From an uncultured Rhodospirillales bacterium (GTDB taxonomy: Bacteria > Pseudomonadota > Alphaproteobacteria > Acetobacterales > Acetobacteraceae), in assembly GCA_903893975.1 (NCBI GenBank), contig CAITOL010000106.1, positions 1 to 64,000 on the forward strand: DNA of 64,000 nucleotides, written 5' to 3'. Position numbers and translations under genes: made by a program. Shown here piece by piece: positions 1 through 8,361 of this stretch. The stretch's first letter is position 1, and the number at the start of each line of letters is the position of its first letter. The notes beneath the pieces were generated by a model. That model had not been told where the DNA came from, did not search any database, and saw nothing but the letters and a program-made list of their open reading frames with translations.

Positions 1-384
1 CTGGCGGATGATAGCGGGTTTTGCGTGGCGGCTTTGGATGGTGCGCCGGGCGTGGTGTCTGCCCGCTGGGCCGGGCCGGCCAAGGATTTCGGCGCGGCGA
101 TGCAGCGGGTGCAGCGGGAGATGGGCGCGGCCAGCGACAAGCGAGCCTGGTTCATCAGCGTGCTGGCGCTGGCGTGGCCGGATGGGCATGTGGAAACCTT
201 CGAGGGCCGGATTGACGGCGAAGTGGTCTGGCCGCCGCGCGGGGAGAAGGGCTTCGGCTACGACCCGATGTTCGTGCCGGAAGGCAGCCGTGAGACGTAT
301 GGCGAGATGGCCCCGGCGGAGAAGCAGGCGACGAGCCATCGGGCGCGGGCGTTTGCGAAGTTGTTGGAAGGGTGTTTTGGGTAG
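1..384 (+). CDS. rdgB: RdgB/HAM1 non-canonical purine NTP pyrophosphatase, 3' part
   Basis: The window opens inside this gene; only the C-terminal 127 codons are present, roughly two thirds of a normal protein of about 200 residues. The fragment begins with the family motif LADDSGFCV and continues with [15 protein letters not shown], then [13 protein letters not shown] and a C-terminal [15 protein letters not shown], which are the conserved blocks of the HAM1/RdgB family. The enzyme hydrolyses dITP, XTP and related NTPs to the monophosphate plus pyrophosphate, keeping deaminated purines out of DNA and RNA in the cytoplasm. The stop TAG is at 382-384, followed 12 bases later by an intergenic repeat. 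The start lies upstream of the window. Confidence 0.93.
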   Translation: MADDSGFCVAALDGAPGVVSARWAGPAKDFGAAMQRVQREMGAASDKRAWFISVLALAWPDGHVETFEGRIDGEVVWPPRGEKGFGYDPMFVPEGSRETYGEMAPAEKQATSHRARAFAKLLEGCFG

Positions 385-396
385 GGGAAGGGAAGC

Positions 397-499
397 GCTC
401 CTTTTTTGGAAGAAAGGAGCAAAAAACTTTCGACCTGGGTTCGGGGGTGTACGGCGTAGCCTAGGAAGTGATGAGGTTCTTTTTGTTCACAAAAAGACC
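397..499. repeat. Two-hairpin intergenic repeat, copy A
   Basis: The first hairpin (397-420) has a GCTCC/GGAGC base and an A/T-rich stem. A run of A plus CTTT follows, then a GC-rich spacer with the motif GTACGGCGTAGCC, and the second hairpin (475-499) pairs GGTTCTTTTT with AAAAAGACC around a TTCAC loop. It fills the gap between the convergent 3' ends of rdgB and the MalG-like permease and reaches the permease stop codon. Five more copies occur in the window (1365, 12252, 20609, 28421 and 60489). Confidence 0.85.
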
Positions 500-1323
500 T
501 ACTTCACCGCCCCCTGCGTCATACCCGCAATAAACTGCTTCGACAGCAGAATATAAACCAGCGTGATCGGCAACGCCGCCAGCATCAGCCCGGCGAACAG
601 CACCCCCCAATCGGTGCTGTATTCGCCCATGAACACGGTGAGGCCTTGCGGCAGGGTTTTGCGGGCATCCGTGGTGATAAAGACCAGCGGGAAGAAAAAG
701 TCGTTCCAGATCGGCACGGCGTTCTGGATGGCGACGATGACTAAAGCCGGCCGGGCCAGCGGCACCATGATCTGGGCGAGAATCCGGCCCTCGCTGGCGC
801 CTTCGATCCGGGCAGCTTCTTCCAGTTCGCCGGGAAGGTTGCGGAGGAAGCCGGTCATGATGAACACGCCCGATGGCAGGCCCATGGCGACGTAGATCAG
901 CACCAGGCCAAGGCGGGTATCGAGCAGGCCGATCGTGTCGAGTTCAACGAAAAGCGGGATGACCGCGAGCTTGAGCGGGACCATCAGCCCGGCGAGGAAG
1001 AAGAGGTAAAGGCTGGCGTTGAGCGGAAACGTGTAGCGGGCCAGGGCATAGGCGGCCAAGGTGCCGGCCAGCAGGATGAGCAGCACCGCCGAGGTGGTGA
1101 TGACCAGGGAGTTCAGCAGATATTGCACGAACTCGGTATCACTCCAGACGTGCAGCAGATTGGAGAAGTCCAGTGTTTCTGGCAGGGTGAACGGGCTGTC
1201 GAAAATCTCCGCGTTGCTTTTGAAGGCGGAGAGCACCATCAGCGCGATAGGAAACAGCATCACCAGCGCGTTGACGGCGAGAAGCAGCTGGATGGCCGTA
1301 TTCTTTACCCCCTCCCCCCGCAT
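499..1323 (-). CDS. Carbohydrate ABC transporter permease, MalG/UgpE-like
   Basis: Inner-membrane permease of a CUT1-type sugar importer, about 274 residues with six predicted membrane segments. The cytoplasmic coupling-helix motif that contacts the ATPase is visible as EEAARIEGASEGRI followed by MVPLARPAL, the EAA...G signature of MalG-type proteins. It is the last gene of a leftward set: binding protein (2390), MalF-like permease (1469), then this gene after a 142-base gap that holds repeat copy B. ATG at 1323 is preferred; a GTG directly upstream at 1326 is possible. The sugar cannot be told from sequence. No ATPase gene is adjacent. Confidence 0.88.
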   Translation of the reverse strand: MRGEGVKNTAIQLLLAVNALVMLFPIALMVLSAFKSNAEIFDSPFTLPETLDFSNLLHVWSDTEFVQYLLNSLVITTSAVLLILLAGTLAAYALARYTFPLNASLYLFFLAGLMVPLKLAVIPLFVELDTIGLLDTRLGLVLIYVAMGLPSGVFIMTGFLRNLPGELEEAARIEGASEGRILAQIMVPLARPALVIVAIQNAVPIWNDFFFPLVFITTDARKTLPQGLTVFMGEYSTDWGVLFAGLMLAALPITLVYILLSKQFIAGMTQGAVK

Positions 1324-1364
1324 CACCGTGCAGCCCCCGCAAGGCGCAGCCGAGAAGCACCAGG

Positions 1365-1449
1365 GGATAAAAAGTTTTTGCTTCTTTTTCCAAAACGAAG
1401 CGCTTCACGCCGTTCTTTTTCGGAAAGAAGAACCAAAAAAGTTTTATCC
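1365..1449. repeat. Two-hairpin intergenic repeat, copy B (palindromic variant)
   Basis: This copy lies between two co-directional permease genes. It starts GGATAAAAAG and ends CTTTTATCC on the opposite strand, so the outer ends pair. Inside are GCTTCTTTTTCC and GGAAAGAAGAACC arms. Unlike the other copies it is close to a full palindrome with a short centre (CGCTTCACGCCG region), and the TTCA/TGAA loop is lost. It is probably a degenerate or shortened copy of the same family. Confidence 0.7.
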
Positions 1450-1468
1450 GTTTGCCTTGTACCACGCG

Positions 1469-2386
1469 TCATAGTTCGATTTCCCGGCGGCGGAGGATGC
1501 GCAGGGCGAGGCCGGAGACGACGGCGAGGAACAAAAACATCAGCACCGCCAGCGCGGAGCCACGTCCGAAATCCTGCAAGCCGGCCGTCGCACTGCCGAA
1601 GGCCATGCGGTAGGCGTAGAGGCCGAGCACGTCGGTAGCGCCACCCGGCGATCCGGTGGCCCCGGCCATGACATAGGGCAGTTCGAACCAGTTAAAGCTG
1701 CCGATGAAGGTCAGGGTGAAGACGATGGTCGTCGCCGGGGCGACCAGCGGCCAGATGATCTGGCGCAGCAGCACCCAATCGCCGGCGCCATCCAGCCGGG
1801 CGGCCTCCATAGTTTCGGCGCCGATGCGTTGCATACCGGCGAGGAAAATGAGCGCGGGAAAGCCGACCCAGTGCCAGGCATTGGTGAAGATGATGGCGCC
1901 CAGGGCGGTGTCCTCGTTCCCGAGCCAGGGCGGGCCATCGATGCCGATCAGCGCCAGGGCCGCGTTCACCACCCCGAACATGGGGTGCAGCATCAGCTTC
2001 CAGAGAAAGCCGACAATTACGGCGGAGAGCACGACCGGCAGGAAGACGATGACCTGATGGATGCGATGGCCAGGCAGGGTTTTCAGCAGCGCGAAGGCGA
2101 TGAGGTAGGCGAGCCCGTTTTGCAGCAGCATCAAGGCGACAAACACGATCATGTTGTGGCCCAGGGCACGCAGGGTCCAGCCGCTATACGGCGCTTCAAA
2201 CAGGATGGTGGCGAAGTTGGCGAAGCCAACGAAGCCGGCCGGCGCCAGGCCGTTGAACGAATAGAAGGCGTAGCGCAGCGCCGCGAGCAACGGCAGGGTG
2301 ACGAAGGCGGTCATCACCAAAAGCGCCGGCGCCAGCAGCAGGGCGATCCATACGCCCCGCTGCCAGCGCCGTTTCGGTCGTGCCAC
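1469..2386 (-). CDS. Carbohydrate ABC transporter permease, MalF/UgpA-like
   Basis: About 305 residues, six predicted membrane segments, inner membrane. The EAA loop is seen as MEAARLDGAGDWVLLRQI followed by WPLVAP, typical of MalF/UgpA/LacF permeases that pair with a MalG-type partner. The start is GTG at 2386, three bases after the stop of the upstream binding-protein gene, so the two are clearly one transcript. The N-terminus is a short basic stretch (MARPKRRWQRG) before the first membrane helix. The partner permease is encoded just downstream, past repeat copy B. Confidence 0.88.
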   Translation of the reverse strand: MARPKRRWQRGVWIALLLAPALLVMTAFVTLPLLAALRYAFYSFNGLAPAGFVGFANFATILFEAPYSGWTLRALGHNMIVFVALMLLQNGLAYLIAFALLKTLPGHRIHQVIVFLPVVLSAVIVGFLWKLMLHPMFGVVNAALALIGIDGPPWLGNEDTALGAIIFTNAWHWVGFPALIFLAGMQRIGAETMEAARLDGAGDWVLLRQIIWPLVAPATTIVFTLTFIGSFNWFELPYVMAGATGSPGGATDVLGLYAYRMAFGSATAGLQDFGRGSALAVLMFLFLAVVSGLALRILRRREIEL

Positions 2387-2389
2387 GGA

Positions 2390-3634
2390 TTATTTCTTCT
2401 GGAACGGCACGTAGTATTTGGCGATGCCCTGGGTGACGGTGGCACCGACCTCAGCCGCGGTCATGGTGCCGGCCATCATCTTCTGCACGCCATCTTGCAG
2501 CAGATCGGACCCGGTGGGGGCTTCGTAGCGGAAATGCACCAGCATGATGTAGGGCATGGCGGTGGCGTTCAGCTTGGCAACCTTGCCCAGCAGCGGGTCC
2601 GGGTTGGTGACGCTCGAAAGCGAGGAGATGTTGCCGAGCTTTTCCGCCGCCTTGGCCGCGAAGGCCGGGGTGGCGAGCCAGCGCACCAACTTGGTGGCAT
2701 CGGCCTGATGTTCCGACTTGGCGTTGATCGCGAAGCCGCTATCGAAGAAGCGGCTGACCAGGCCAGCACCTTTCGGGCCGGGCGGGGCGATGAAGTCCAT
2801 ATTCAGTTTCGGGTTGGCGCGGCGGAACGGGCCGATTTCAAAGCTGCCGCCGACAAACATCGCCGCCCGGCCGGTGGAGAAGAGTTGCTGCGAGGTGGCA
2901 TAATCCACCCCGGTGAAGCCGGCTGGCATGAAGTCGCGCAGTTCCAGCAATTTCGCCGTCGCATCGACGAAGCGCTTATCTTCGAACGTGGCTTTGCCGG
3001 CCAGCACATCGGCGACGAATTGCGGGCCGAGGAACGGGTTGGCGAACACGGAATGGAACACCGCATCCATCCACGGCGTGGCGGTGCCGTTGGCGATGGG
3101 GGTGATGTTCTTCGCCTTCAGCGCCTTGCTCGCGGCGATGAAACTGGCCCAGTCGGTCGGCACGGCAACGCCGGCTTTGGCGAACAGGTCTTTGTTGATC
3201 AGAATGCCCAGGGTCTGCCCGGCGAGCGAGACGGCGTAGACCTTGCCATCGGCCCGCAGGCTTTCGCTGCCGAGCGCATCGGCGGGCAGGTTTTTCAGCT
3301 CCGGCACGTTGGTGGTGCTGAGCGGCACCAGGTAGTTGGCCTTGGCCAACGCTTCCAGCCCGCCATAGGCGCGCACATGCAGCACGTCCGCCCCTTTGCC
3401 GCCGGCGAGGGCGGTGGAGACGATGGTGTTGTAGTTTTCGTTCGGGAAGGCTTCAAACTTCACGGTGATGCCGGGATTGGCCTTGGTGAAGTCCGCGAAC
3501 AGGTCGGTGTAGACAGCCTTGTCTTCCTGCCGCCAGGTCCAGAAGGTGACTTCCCCGGCCTGTGCCGCGCCGAGCGCCATGCCCCAGGCCGCGGTCGCCA
3601 TCAGCGCCAGACGCTGCATCCGTTGCTTCACCAT
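2390..3634 (-). CDS. Extracellular sugar-binding protein of ABC transporter
   Basis: Periplasmic solute-binding protein, 414 residues, family 1 (MalE-type). A Sec signal peptide is visible at residues 1-26 (positive start, hydrophobic core, cleavage near GAAQA/GEV). The mature protein begins with EVTFWTWRQEDK and carries the family blocks around TWASF-like and GRAAMFVGGSFEIG segments. The start ATG at 3634 has a GGGGAGAG ribosome site upstream. It heads the three-gene importer set and lies 44 bases downstream of hpnG on the same strand; no terminator is visible in that gap. The ligand is probably a sugar but is not identifiable. Confidence 0.88.
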   Translation of the reverse strand: MVKQRMQRLALMATAAWGMALGAAQAGEVTFWTWRQEDKAVYTDLFADFTKANPGITVKFEAFPNENYNTIVSTALAGGKGADVLHVRAYGGLEALAKANYLVPLSTTNVPELKNLPADALGSESLRADGKVYAVSLAGQTLGILINKDLFAKAGVAVPTDWASFIAASKALKAKNITPIANGTATPWMDAVFHSVFANPFLGPQFVADVLAGKATFEDKRFVDATAKLLELRDFMPAGFTGVDYATSQQLFSTGRAAMFVGGSFEIGPFRRANPKLNMDFIAPPGPKGAGLVSRFFDSGFAINAKSEHQADATKLVRWLATPAFAAKAAEKLGNISSLSSVTNPDPLLGKVAKLNATAMPYIMLVHFRYEAPTGSDLLQDGVQKMMAGTMTAAEVGATVTQGIAKYYVPFQKK

Positions 3635-3678
3635 ATTCGTCTCTCCCCAAGAGGCATCACTGCGATTGTCTTTTTAGA

Positions 3679-4290
3679 TCATATCGCGCGCGTCGTTGCC
3701 AGCAAGGCCCGACGTGCCGCCGCCGCATCGCGGGCCAAGGCGAGCAGGTCGGGCAGTTGGCGGGGGTTGCGGAGCAGGGAGGCTACCACGCGCCACAGGC
3801 CGATGGCGCCGGCGTGATCCAGCGCGACCAGGGCGGCGGGAGGCAGGTCGCGCTCGGCGGGATCGCAAATTGCCCGCAGCACCGCGAAGGGCAGGCCATG
3901 CCGGGCGGCGACGCGGGCAACGGCACCGCTTTCCAGATCCAGCGCGCCGGCGCCGGTGGCGCGAAACAGCGCGCGCTTTTCGGCGGCGCTGGCAATGATG
4001 CGGTCGCCAGCAAGCATCTCGCCATGCATCGGACCGAGCAGGGGGGAGGCGTCAAAGCTGTCCCCCGCATCGTGCAGCCGGGCGGGAATGACAATCGCGC
4101 CGGGGCGCAAAGCGGGGTCTAGCCCGCCGGCCAGCCCGAAGCTGACCAGGCCGGTCACGCCACGGGCGACCAGGGTTTCGGCTGCCGCCGCCGCGCCGGC
4201 CGGGAGGCCGCCGCCAATGGCGACCGGGCCGAGGCGGGCGGCGATCCGCCCCTCAGCCGCCAGGCCGACGACGAAGCCGAGCGCGATCAG
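3679..4290 (-). CDS. hpnG: Hopanoid-associated nucleoside phosphorylase HpnG
   Basis: Member of the purine nucleoside phosphorylase/5'-methylthioadenosine nucleosidase superfamily, about 203 residues. HpnG is known to release adenine from adenosylhopane, giving ribosylhopane on the way to bacteriohopanetetrol. Visible blocks are SFGLAGGLDPALRPGAIVIP and DLESGAVARVAARHG, the substrate-binding and catalytic regions of the superfamily. It is the last gene of the hpn operon. No ATG, GTG or TTG fits the conserved N-terminus: the best start is a CTG at 4288-4290 that overlaps the shc stop (CTGA), copying the ATGA couplings of the rest of the operon. An unusual CTG start is therefore inferred, not proven. 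Confidence 0.8.
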   Translation of the reverse strand: MIALGFVVGLAAEGRIAARLGPVAIGGGLPAGAAAAAETLVARGVTGLVSFGLAGGLDPALRPGAIVIPARLHDAGDSFDASPLLGPMHGEMLAGDRIIASAAEKRALFRATGAGALDLESGAVARVAARHGLPFAVLRAICDPAERDLPPAALVALDHAGAIGLWRVVASLLRNPRQLPDLLALARDAAAARRALLATTRAI

Positions 4291-6215
4291 AACCCCCAGG
4301 CGACATGCGGGGTGTTGGCGCGGCGCAGATTGCGGTAGCGCGCCAGCGCCATCAGCGGGAAGAACTGCCGGTAGCCGTGGTAGCGCAGGTAGAACACGCG
4401 CGGGAAACCAACGGCGGTGTAGGGGTCTTCGTCCCACTCGCCATCCGGCTTCTGCACCTGCGCCAGCCAGTCCACACCGCGGGCGACGGCGGGGTGTTCC
4501 GCCTCCCCCGCCGCCATCAACCCCAGCAGCGCCCAGGCGGCTTGCGAGGGGTTGCTGCGGTGATACTGGCCCGGCGGGGCATCGGCGTAGGTTTCATTAT
4601 CCTCCCCCCAGCCGCCATCCGCGCGCTGGGTGGCGAGCAGGAACTGCGCCGCCCGGGCCATCGCCGGATCGGTCTTCGCCACCCCGGCGGCGTTGAGCGC
4701 ACAAAGCACCGACCAGGTGCCGTAGATGTAGTTGGTGCCCCAGCGGCCGAACCAGGAGCCATCCGCTTCCTGGGTGCGGCGCAGCCAGGCCAGGCCGCGC
4801 GCCACGGTGGGGTGCTCTGCCGTCAGGCCGATCTGGCAGAGGAATGACACGCAGCGGGCGGTGACATCGGCGGTCGAGGGGTCGAGCAGGGCGCCGTGAT
4901 CGGCGAAGGGAATGTGGTTGAGGTATTCGTGGTTGTTGTCGGCATCGAAGGCGCCCCAGCCGCCATCGCTGGCCTGCATGCCGATGATCCAGTCACGCGC
5001 CCGGACAATCGCCTCCGCGTTCGCGGCCTCACCGGTGGCCTGCATTTCCCGATGCAGCAGCATGCCGACCACGGCGGTGTCATCGACATCGGGGTAAAAA
5101 TCGTTGTTGTACTGAAAGGCCCAACCGCCGGGCGGCGCATCCGGGCGGGCCACTTTCCAGTCGCCGATCACGTCGAGGATCTGCTTGCCACGCAGCCACT
5201 GGCCGGCGGCGGTGACGGCGGGGGAGGCAGGGCTGTCGGCTTCCGCTATGGCGTGGCCGGCCAATCCGGTGTCCCACACCGGCGACAGGCAGGGCTGGCA
5301 GTAGGCGCTGTCGCCATCATCGACCAGCAGCTTGCGCAAGGCCGCCCATCCGGTCACCACGCGCGGGTCGTCATTGGGCACGCCCAACGTGTCGAACATC
5401 ATCATCGCGTTGGCCATCGCCGGATAAATGCCGCCGAGACCGTCCTCGCCGTTCAGGCGTTCGCTGACAAAGGCCTCCGCCTTGGCGAAGGCGCTGGCCC
5501 GCAGCGTGGCGGGAAACAGCGGCTCCACCCAGCGCAAGGCGCGGTCCAGATGCTTGAACACCCGGCCCCAGGCTGAACGATACGGGCCGCGAATCCAATC
5601 GCGCACCTGGTCCGGCGGGGTGGCGAACAGTTCCGGCACATGCACCCCGCGGGCGTTGCGGGCGCGCGGCTTGCGGGCCATCAGCACCAGCAGCGGGATC
5701 ATCACCGTGCGCGACCAGTACGACACTTTGCTGATATGGAACGGGAACCAGCGCGGCAGATGCATGATCTCCGCCGGCATCACCGGCACGCCGCGCCAGG
5801 GGATATCGCCATAGAGCGCCAGTTGCACCCGGGTGAACACATTGCTGCGCTCCGCCCCACCAGCGGCCAGGATCGCTTCGCGCGCCCGGATCATATGCGG
5901 GGCGTTGATATCGTCGCCGATCATCTTCAGCGCGAAATACGCCTTGACGCTGGGGGACAGGTTGAACGCCCCATCATGGAATAACGGCCAGCCGCCATGC
6001 GCGCCCTGAATGCGGCGGAGATAGACGCCAATCCGCCGCTCCAGCCCCAGGTCCACCCGATCGAGATAATGCGCCAGCAGCACGAACTCGGCCGGAATGG
6101 TGGCGTCGGCCTCCAGCTCGAACACCCAATGCCCATCCGGCTGTTGCCGCTGTCGCAATGCGGCGCCGGCACGGCCAACGGCGGCATCAATTCGGGTCAG
6201 GTCTATCGCATCCAT
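4287..6215 (-). CDS. shc: Squalene-hopene cyclase
   Basis: Cyclises squalene to hopene (and hopanol), the committed step of hopanoid synthesis, at the inner membrane. The 642-residue length is normal. The catalytic acid motif DxDD is present as DVDD at residues 376-379, matching the DVDD at 374-377 of the Alicyclobacillus enzyme. Several QW repeats are visible, for example GGWGAFDADN, ADGSWFGRWGTNY and ADGGWGEDNETY. Starts with ATG at 6215, 53 bases after hpnE; the stop overlaps the inferred hpnG start. Also called hpnF. Confidence 0.98.
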   Translation of the reverse strand: MDAIDLTRIDAAVGRAGAALRQRQQPDGHWVFELEADATIPAEFVLLAHYLDRVDLGLERRIGVYLRRIQGAHGGWPLFHDGAFNLSPSVKAYFALKMIGDDINAPHMIRAREAILAAGGAERSNVFTRVQLALYGDIPWRGVPVMPAEIMHLPRWFPFHISKVSYWSRTVMIPLLVLMARKPRARNARGVHVPELFATPPDQVRDWIRGPYRSAWGRVFKHLDRALRWVEPLFPATLRASAFAKAEAFVSERLNGEDGLGGIYPAMANAMMMFDTLGVPNDDPRVVTGWAALRKLLVDDGDSAYCQPCLSPVWDTGLAGHAIAEADSPASPAVTAAGQWLRGKQILDVIGDWKVARPDAPPGGWAFQYNNDFYPDVDDTAVVGMLLHREMQATGEAANAEAIVRARDWIIGMQASDGGWGAFDADNNHEYLNHIPFADHGALLDPSTADVTARCVSFLCQIGLTAEHPTVARGLAWLRRTQEADGSWFGRWGTNYIYGTWSVLCALNAAGVAKTDPAMARAAQFLLATQRADGGWGEDNETYADAPPGQYHRSNPSQAAWALLGLMAAGEAEHPAVARGVDWLAQVQKPDGEWDEDPYTAVGFPRVFYLRYHGYRQFFPLMALARYRNLRRANTPHVAWGF

Positions 6216-6268
6216 CGTGGTGATCGCTTGGGTTAGGTGGCTCGCCTTCTACCCCACCCCCTACCCGA

Positions 6269-7507
6269 TCACAACGCGGCGGCAGCAGCCCGGCCGGAGC
6301 GGATGGCGCCCTCGATCGTGGCGGGCAGGCCGGTGGCGGTCCAATCCCCGGCCAAAGCGAGATTGGCGAGGGTGGTGCGGGTGGCCGGACGCAAGGGTTC
6401 CTGGGTGGCGGTGGCCGCGAAGGTCGCGCGGCGTTCCTTGACGACACGGTATTTCGGCATCGGCATCGTGGTGGGAATATTCAGCGCCGCCTGTACGTTG
6501 GACCAGGTGCGGGCGGCGATTTCGCTCGCCGGCAGGTCGACATAGCGATTGGCGGCGCTGATGGTGACAGAAACGACGTTGGATTTCACAAACACCCATT
6601 CCGCCATGCCGCCGATCAGGCCGATAAAGCCGACCGGGCCGGGATCATGCCGCAGAAGAAAATGCACGTTGAGGATGGCCTGAAACTCGGTGGGCACCGG
6701 CAGGTCCGGCAGCAGGCCGGCGGTGATCCAGGGTGGGGTGGCAAGGATGACCTGATCGGCCGGGCCGAAGGCGACATCGCCGATGGTGGTGACCAGGCCG
6801 GTCACCCGGTTGCCGTCACGGTGCAGATTGGCCACCAGACAGCCGGTTTGCAGGTCGCTGCCATGGCGGCGCAGGAAGGCGATCGCTGGGTCGATCAGCG
6901 ATTCCGATAATCCGTCGCGCGGGAAAACCGGCACGCAGGCATGGCCGCCAGCGAGCAGGGTTTCATCCACCACCGCGCTCAACAGCCGGGCCAAAGCGGC
7001 GCTGGGCGGAGTGTTGAGCGCGGCGACGGCCAGGGGTTCCAGCAGCCGGGCGTAAAGCGGGCCACGATCATCGAGCATTTCGGCCACCGTCGCCTGCACC
7101 CCGGCCTTGCGTAAGGCGAGCACGGACAGATAGTCGGTCACCTTGGTATCCGGCACCCGGCGCGAGGGCTGCATCACCCACCAGGGGATGCGGCCAGGCC
7201 CGGGGGCGATGGTCCAGGTGGCGCCGGTGGTCACGTCCATGAACGGGAACCGCGCCCCGCCGCTGGGGCGCAAGGTCGGCCGGGCGCCGATGGCGTCAAT
7301 ATAGGCCAGGGTGGCGTGATTGCCGGACAAGATCAGGTGGTTGCCGTTATCGATCCGGCAATCCAGTTCGCGGTCGAAATACGACCGACAGCGCCCGCCC
7401 GCGGCCGGGCCGGCTTCGTAAACCTGAACGCTATGGCCTGCCTGCACTGCGGCCACCGCCGCCGACAGCCCCGCCAGCCCGCCCCCGATGATGTGAATTT
7501 TGCTCAT
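6269..7507 (-). CDS. hpnE: Hydroxysqualene dehydroxylase HpnE
   Basis: FAD-dependent amine-oxidase-family enzyme of about 412 residues. HpnE reduces hydroxysqualene, made by HpnD and HpnC, to squalene. The N-terminal dinucleotide-binding fold is clear: KIHIIGGGLAGLSAAVAAVQ at residues 3-22, followed by YEAGPAAGGRCRSY, and the C-terminal FAD contact LALAGDWTATGLPATIEGA is present. ATG at 7507 overlaps the hpnD stop in an ATGA (7504-7507). An upstream extension of the frame runs inside hpnD and is not part of the protein. Confidence 0.95.
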   Translation of the reverse strand: MSKIHIIGGGLAGLSAAVAAVQAGHSVQVYEAGPAAGGRCRSYFDRELDCRIDNGNHLILSGNHATLAYIDAIGARPTLRPSGGARFPFMDVTTGATWTIAPGPGRIPWWVMQPSRRVPDTKVTDYLSVLALRKAGVQATVAEMLDDRGPLYARLLEPLAVAALNTPPSAALARLLSAVVDETLLAGGHACVPVFPRDGLSESLIDPAIAFLRRHGSDLQTGCLVANLHRDGNRVTGLVTTIGDVAFGPADQVILATPPWITAGLLPDLPVPTEFQAILNVHFLLRHDPGPVGFIGLIGGMAEWVFVKSNVVSVTISAANRYVDLPASEIAARTWSNVQAALNIPTTMPMPKYRVVKERRATFAATATQEPLRPATRTTLANLALAGDWTATGLPATIEGAIRSGRAAAAAL

Positions 7508-8361
7508 AGCAATCCGTATCGCACGGCGAGCCAGAGTTTGTGGAATTTGCTGAGCTTGACCGGGCGGGCAAGGTCGCGCCACCCCTGGCGGCGCAAGGCC
7601 GCCAGCAGCGCGGCATAGGTGGCGCCCATCAGGCGGGCCGGGCGCATCGCGGTTTTGTCGCATTGCCGCATCCAGGCAGCGGCATCGGCAAAATGGCCTT
7701 GGGCGATATCCGCCAGTTCGCGGCACAGTTTGGGCAAAGCGGGATGGGTCAGCACGGCCTGTGGATCAGGCGGGATGCCGGCGGCTTGCAGCATCTCGCG
7801 CGGCAGATACACCCGGCCGCGCTGGGCGTCCTCGTGGATATCGCGCAGGATGTTGGTCAGTTGCAGCGCCCGGCCGAGATGATAGGCCACGATGTCGGCA
7901 TGATCGGACGCATCGCCAAAGGCACGCACCGACAGCCGGCCAACGGCGGAGGCAACCTGGTCGCAGTACAGGTCCAGCGCGTCGAAATCCGGGGCGACGA
8001 TCACGGTTTCCGCGTCGGTCTGCATGCCGTCGATCACCGCCTGAAAATCCTGCTGCCGCAGGTCATAGGCCGCGATCGCCTTGGCCAGCACGCGGGTCAC
8101 CGCATCATCGGCCTGGCCGGAATAGAGCGCGGCAATGCGGGCACGCCAGGCATCCAGTCGGGGCTTTTTGGTCGCGAAGGGCGTGTCGTCATCGGCAATG
8201 TCGTCGACGATGCGGCAGAAGGCGTAGATCGCATACATCGCATGGCGCCGATCCGCCGGCAGCACCGCCATGCCGCGATAAAAGCTGGTGCCGGCGGCAC
8301 GCACAATGGCCTCAACCTCAACGAGGTCGGCGGGGTCGGCGCCCAACTTCGGTTCGGTCAT
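7504..8361 (-). CDS. hpnD: Presqualene diphosphate synthase HpnD
   Basis: Trans-isoprenyl diphosphate synthase of the squalene/phytoene synthase family, 285 residues. It condenses two farnesyl diphosphates to presqualene diphosphate. The first aspartate-rich motif is FCRIVDDIADDD and the second region is LQLTNILRDIHEDAQRGR-like (DIHED), both metal-diphosphate ligands; SFYRGMAVLP at the N-terminus is typical of HpnD. The start ATG at 8361 overlaps the hpnC stop (ATGA), and its own stop overlaps the hpnE start. Confidence 0.96.
   Translation of the reverse strand: MTEPKLGADPADLVEVEAIVRAAGTSFYRGMAVLPADRRHAMYAIYAFCRIVDDIADDDTPFATKKPRLDAWRARIAALYSGQADDAVTRVLAKAIAAYDLRQQDFQAVIDGMQTDAETVIVAPDFDALDLYCDQVASAVGRLSVRAFGDASDHADIVAYHLGRALQLTNILRDIHEDAQRGRVYLPREMLQAAGIPPDPQAVLTHPALPKLCRELADIAQGHFADAAAWMRQCDKTAMRPARLMGATYAALLAALRRQGWRDLARPVKLSKFHKLWLAVRYGLL

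Noticed and set aside
1829-3817. A 662-codon open frame on the plus strand
   Set aside because: It lies opposite the MalF-like permease and the sugar-binding protein, both of which have clear family motifs. High GC leaves long antisense frames open, and its composition (rich in Gly, Gln, His, Arg) is that of an antisense frame.
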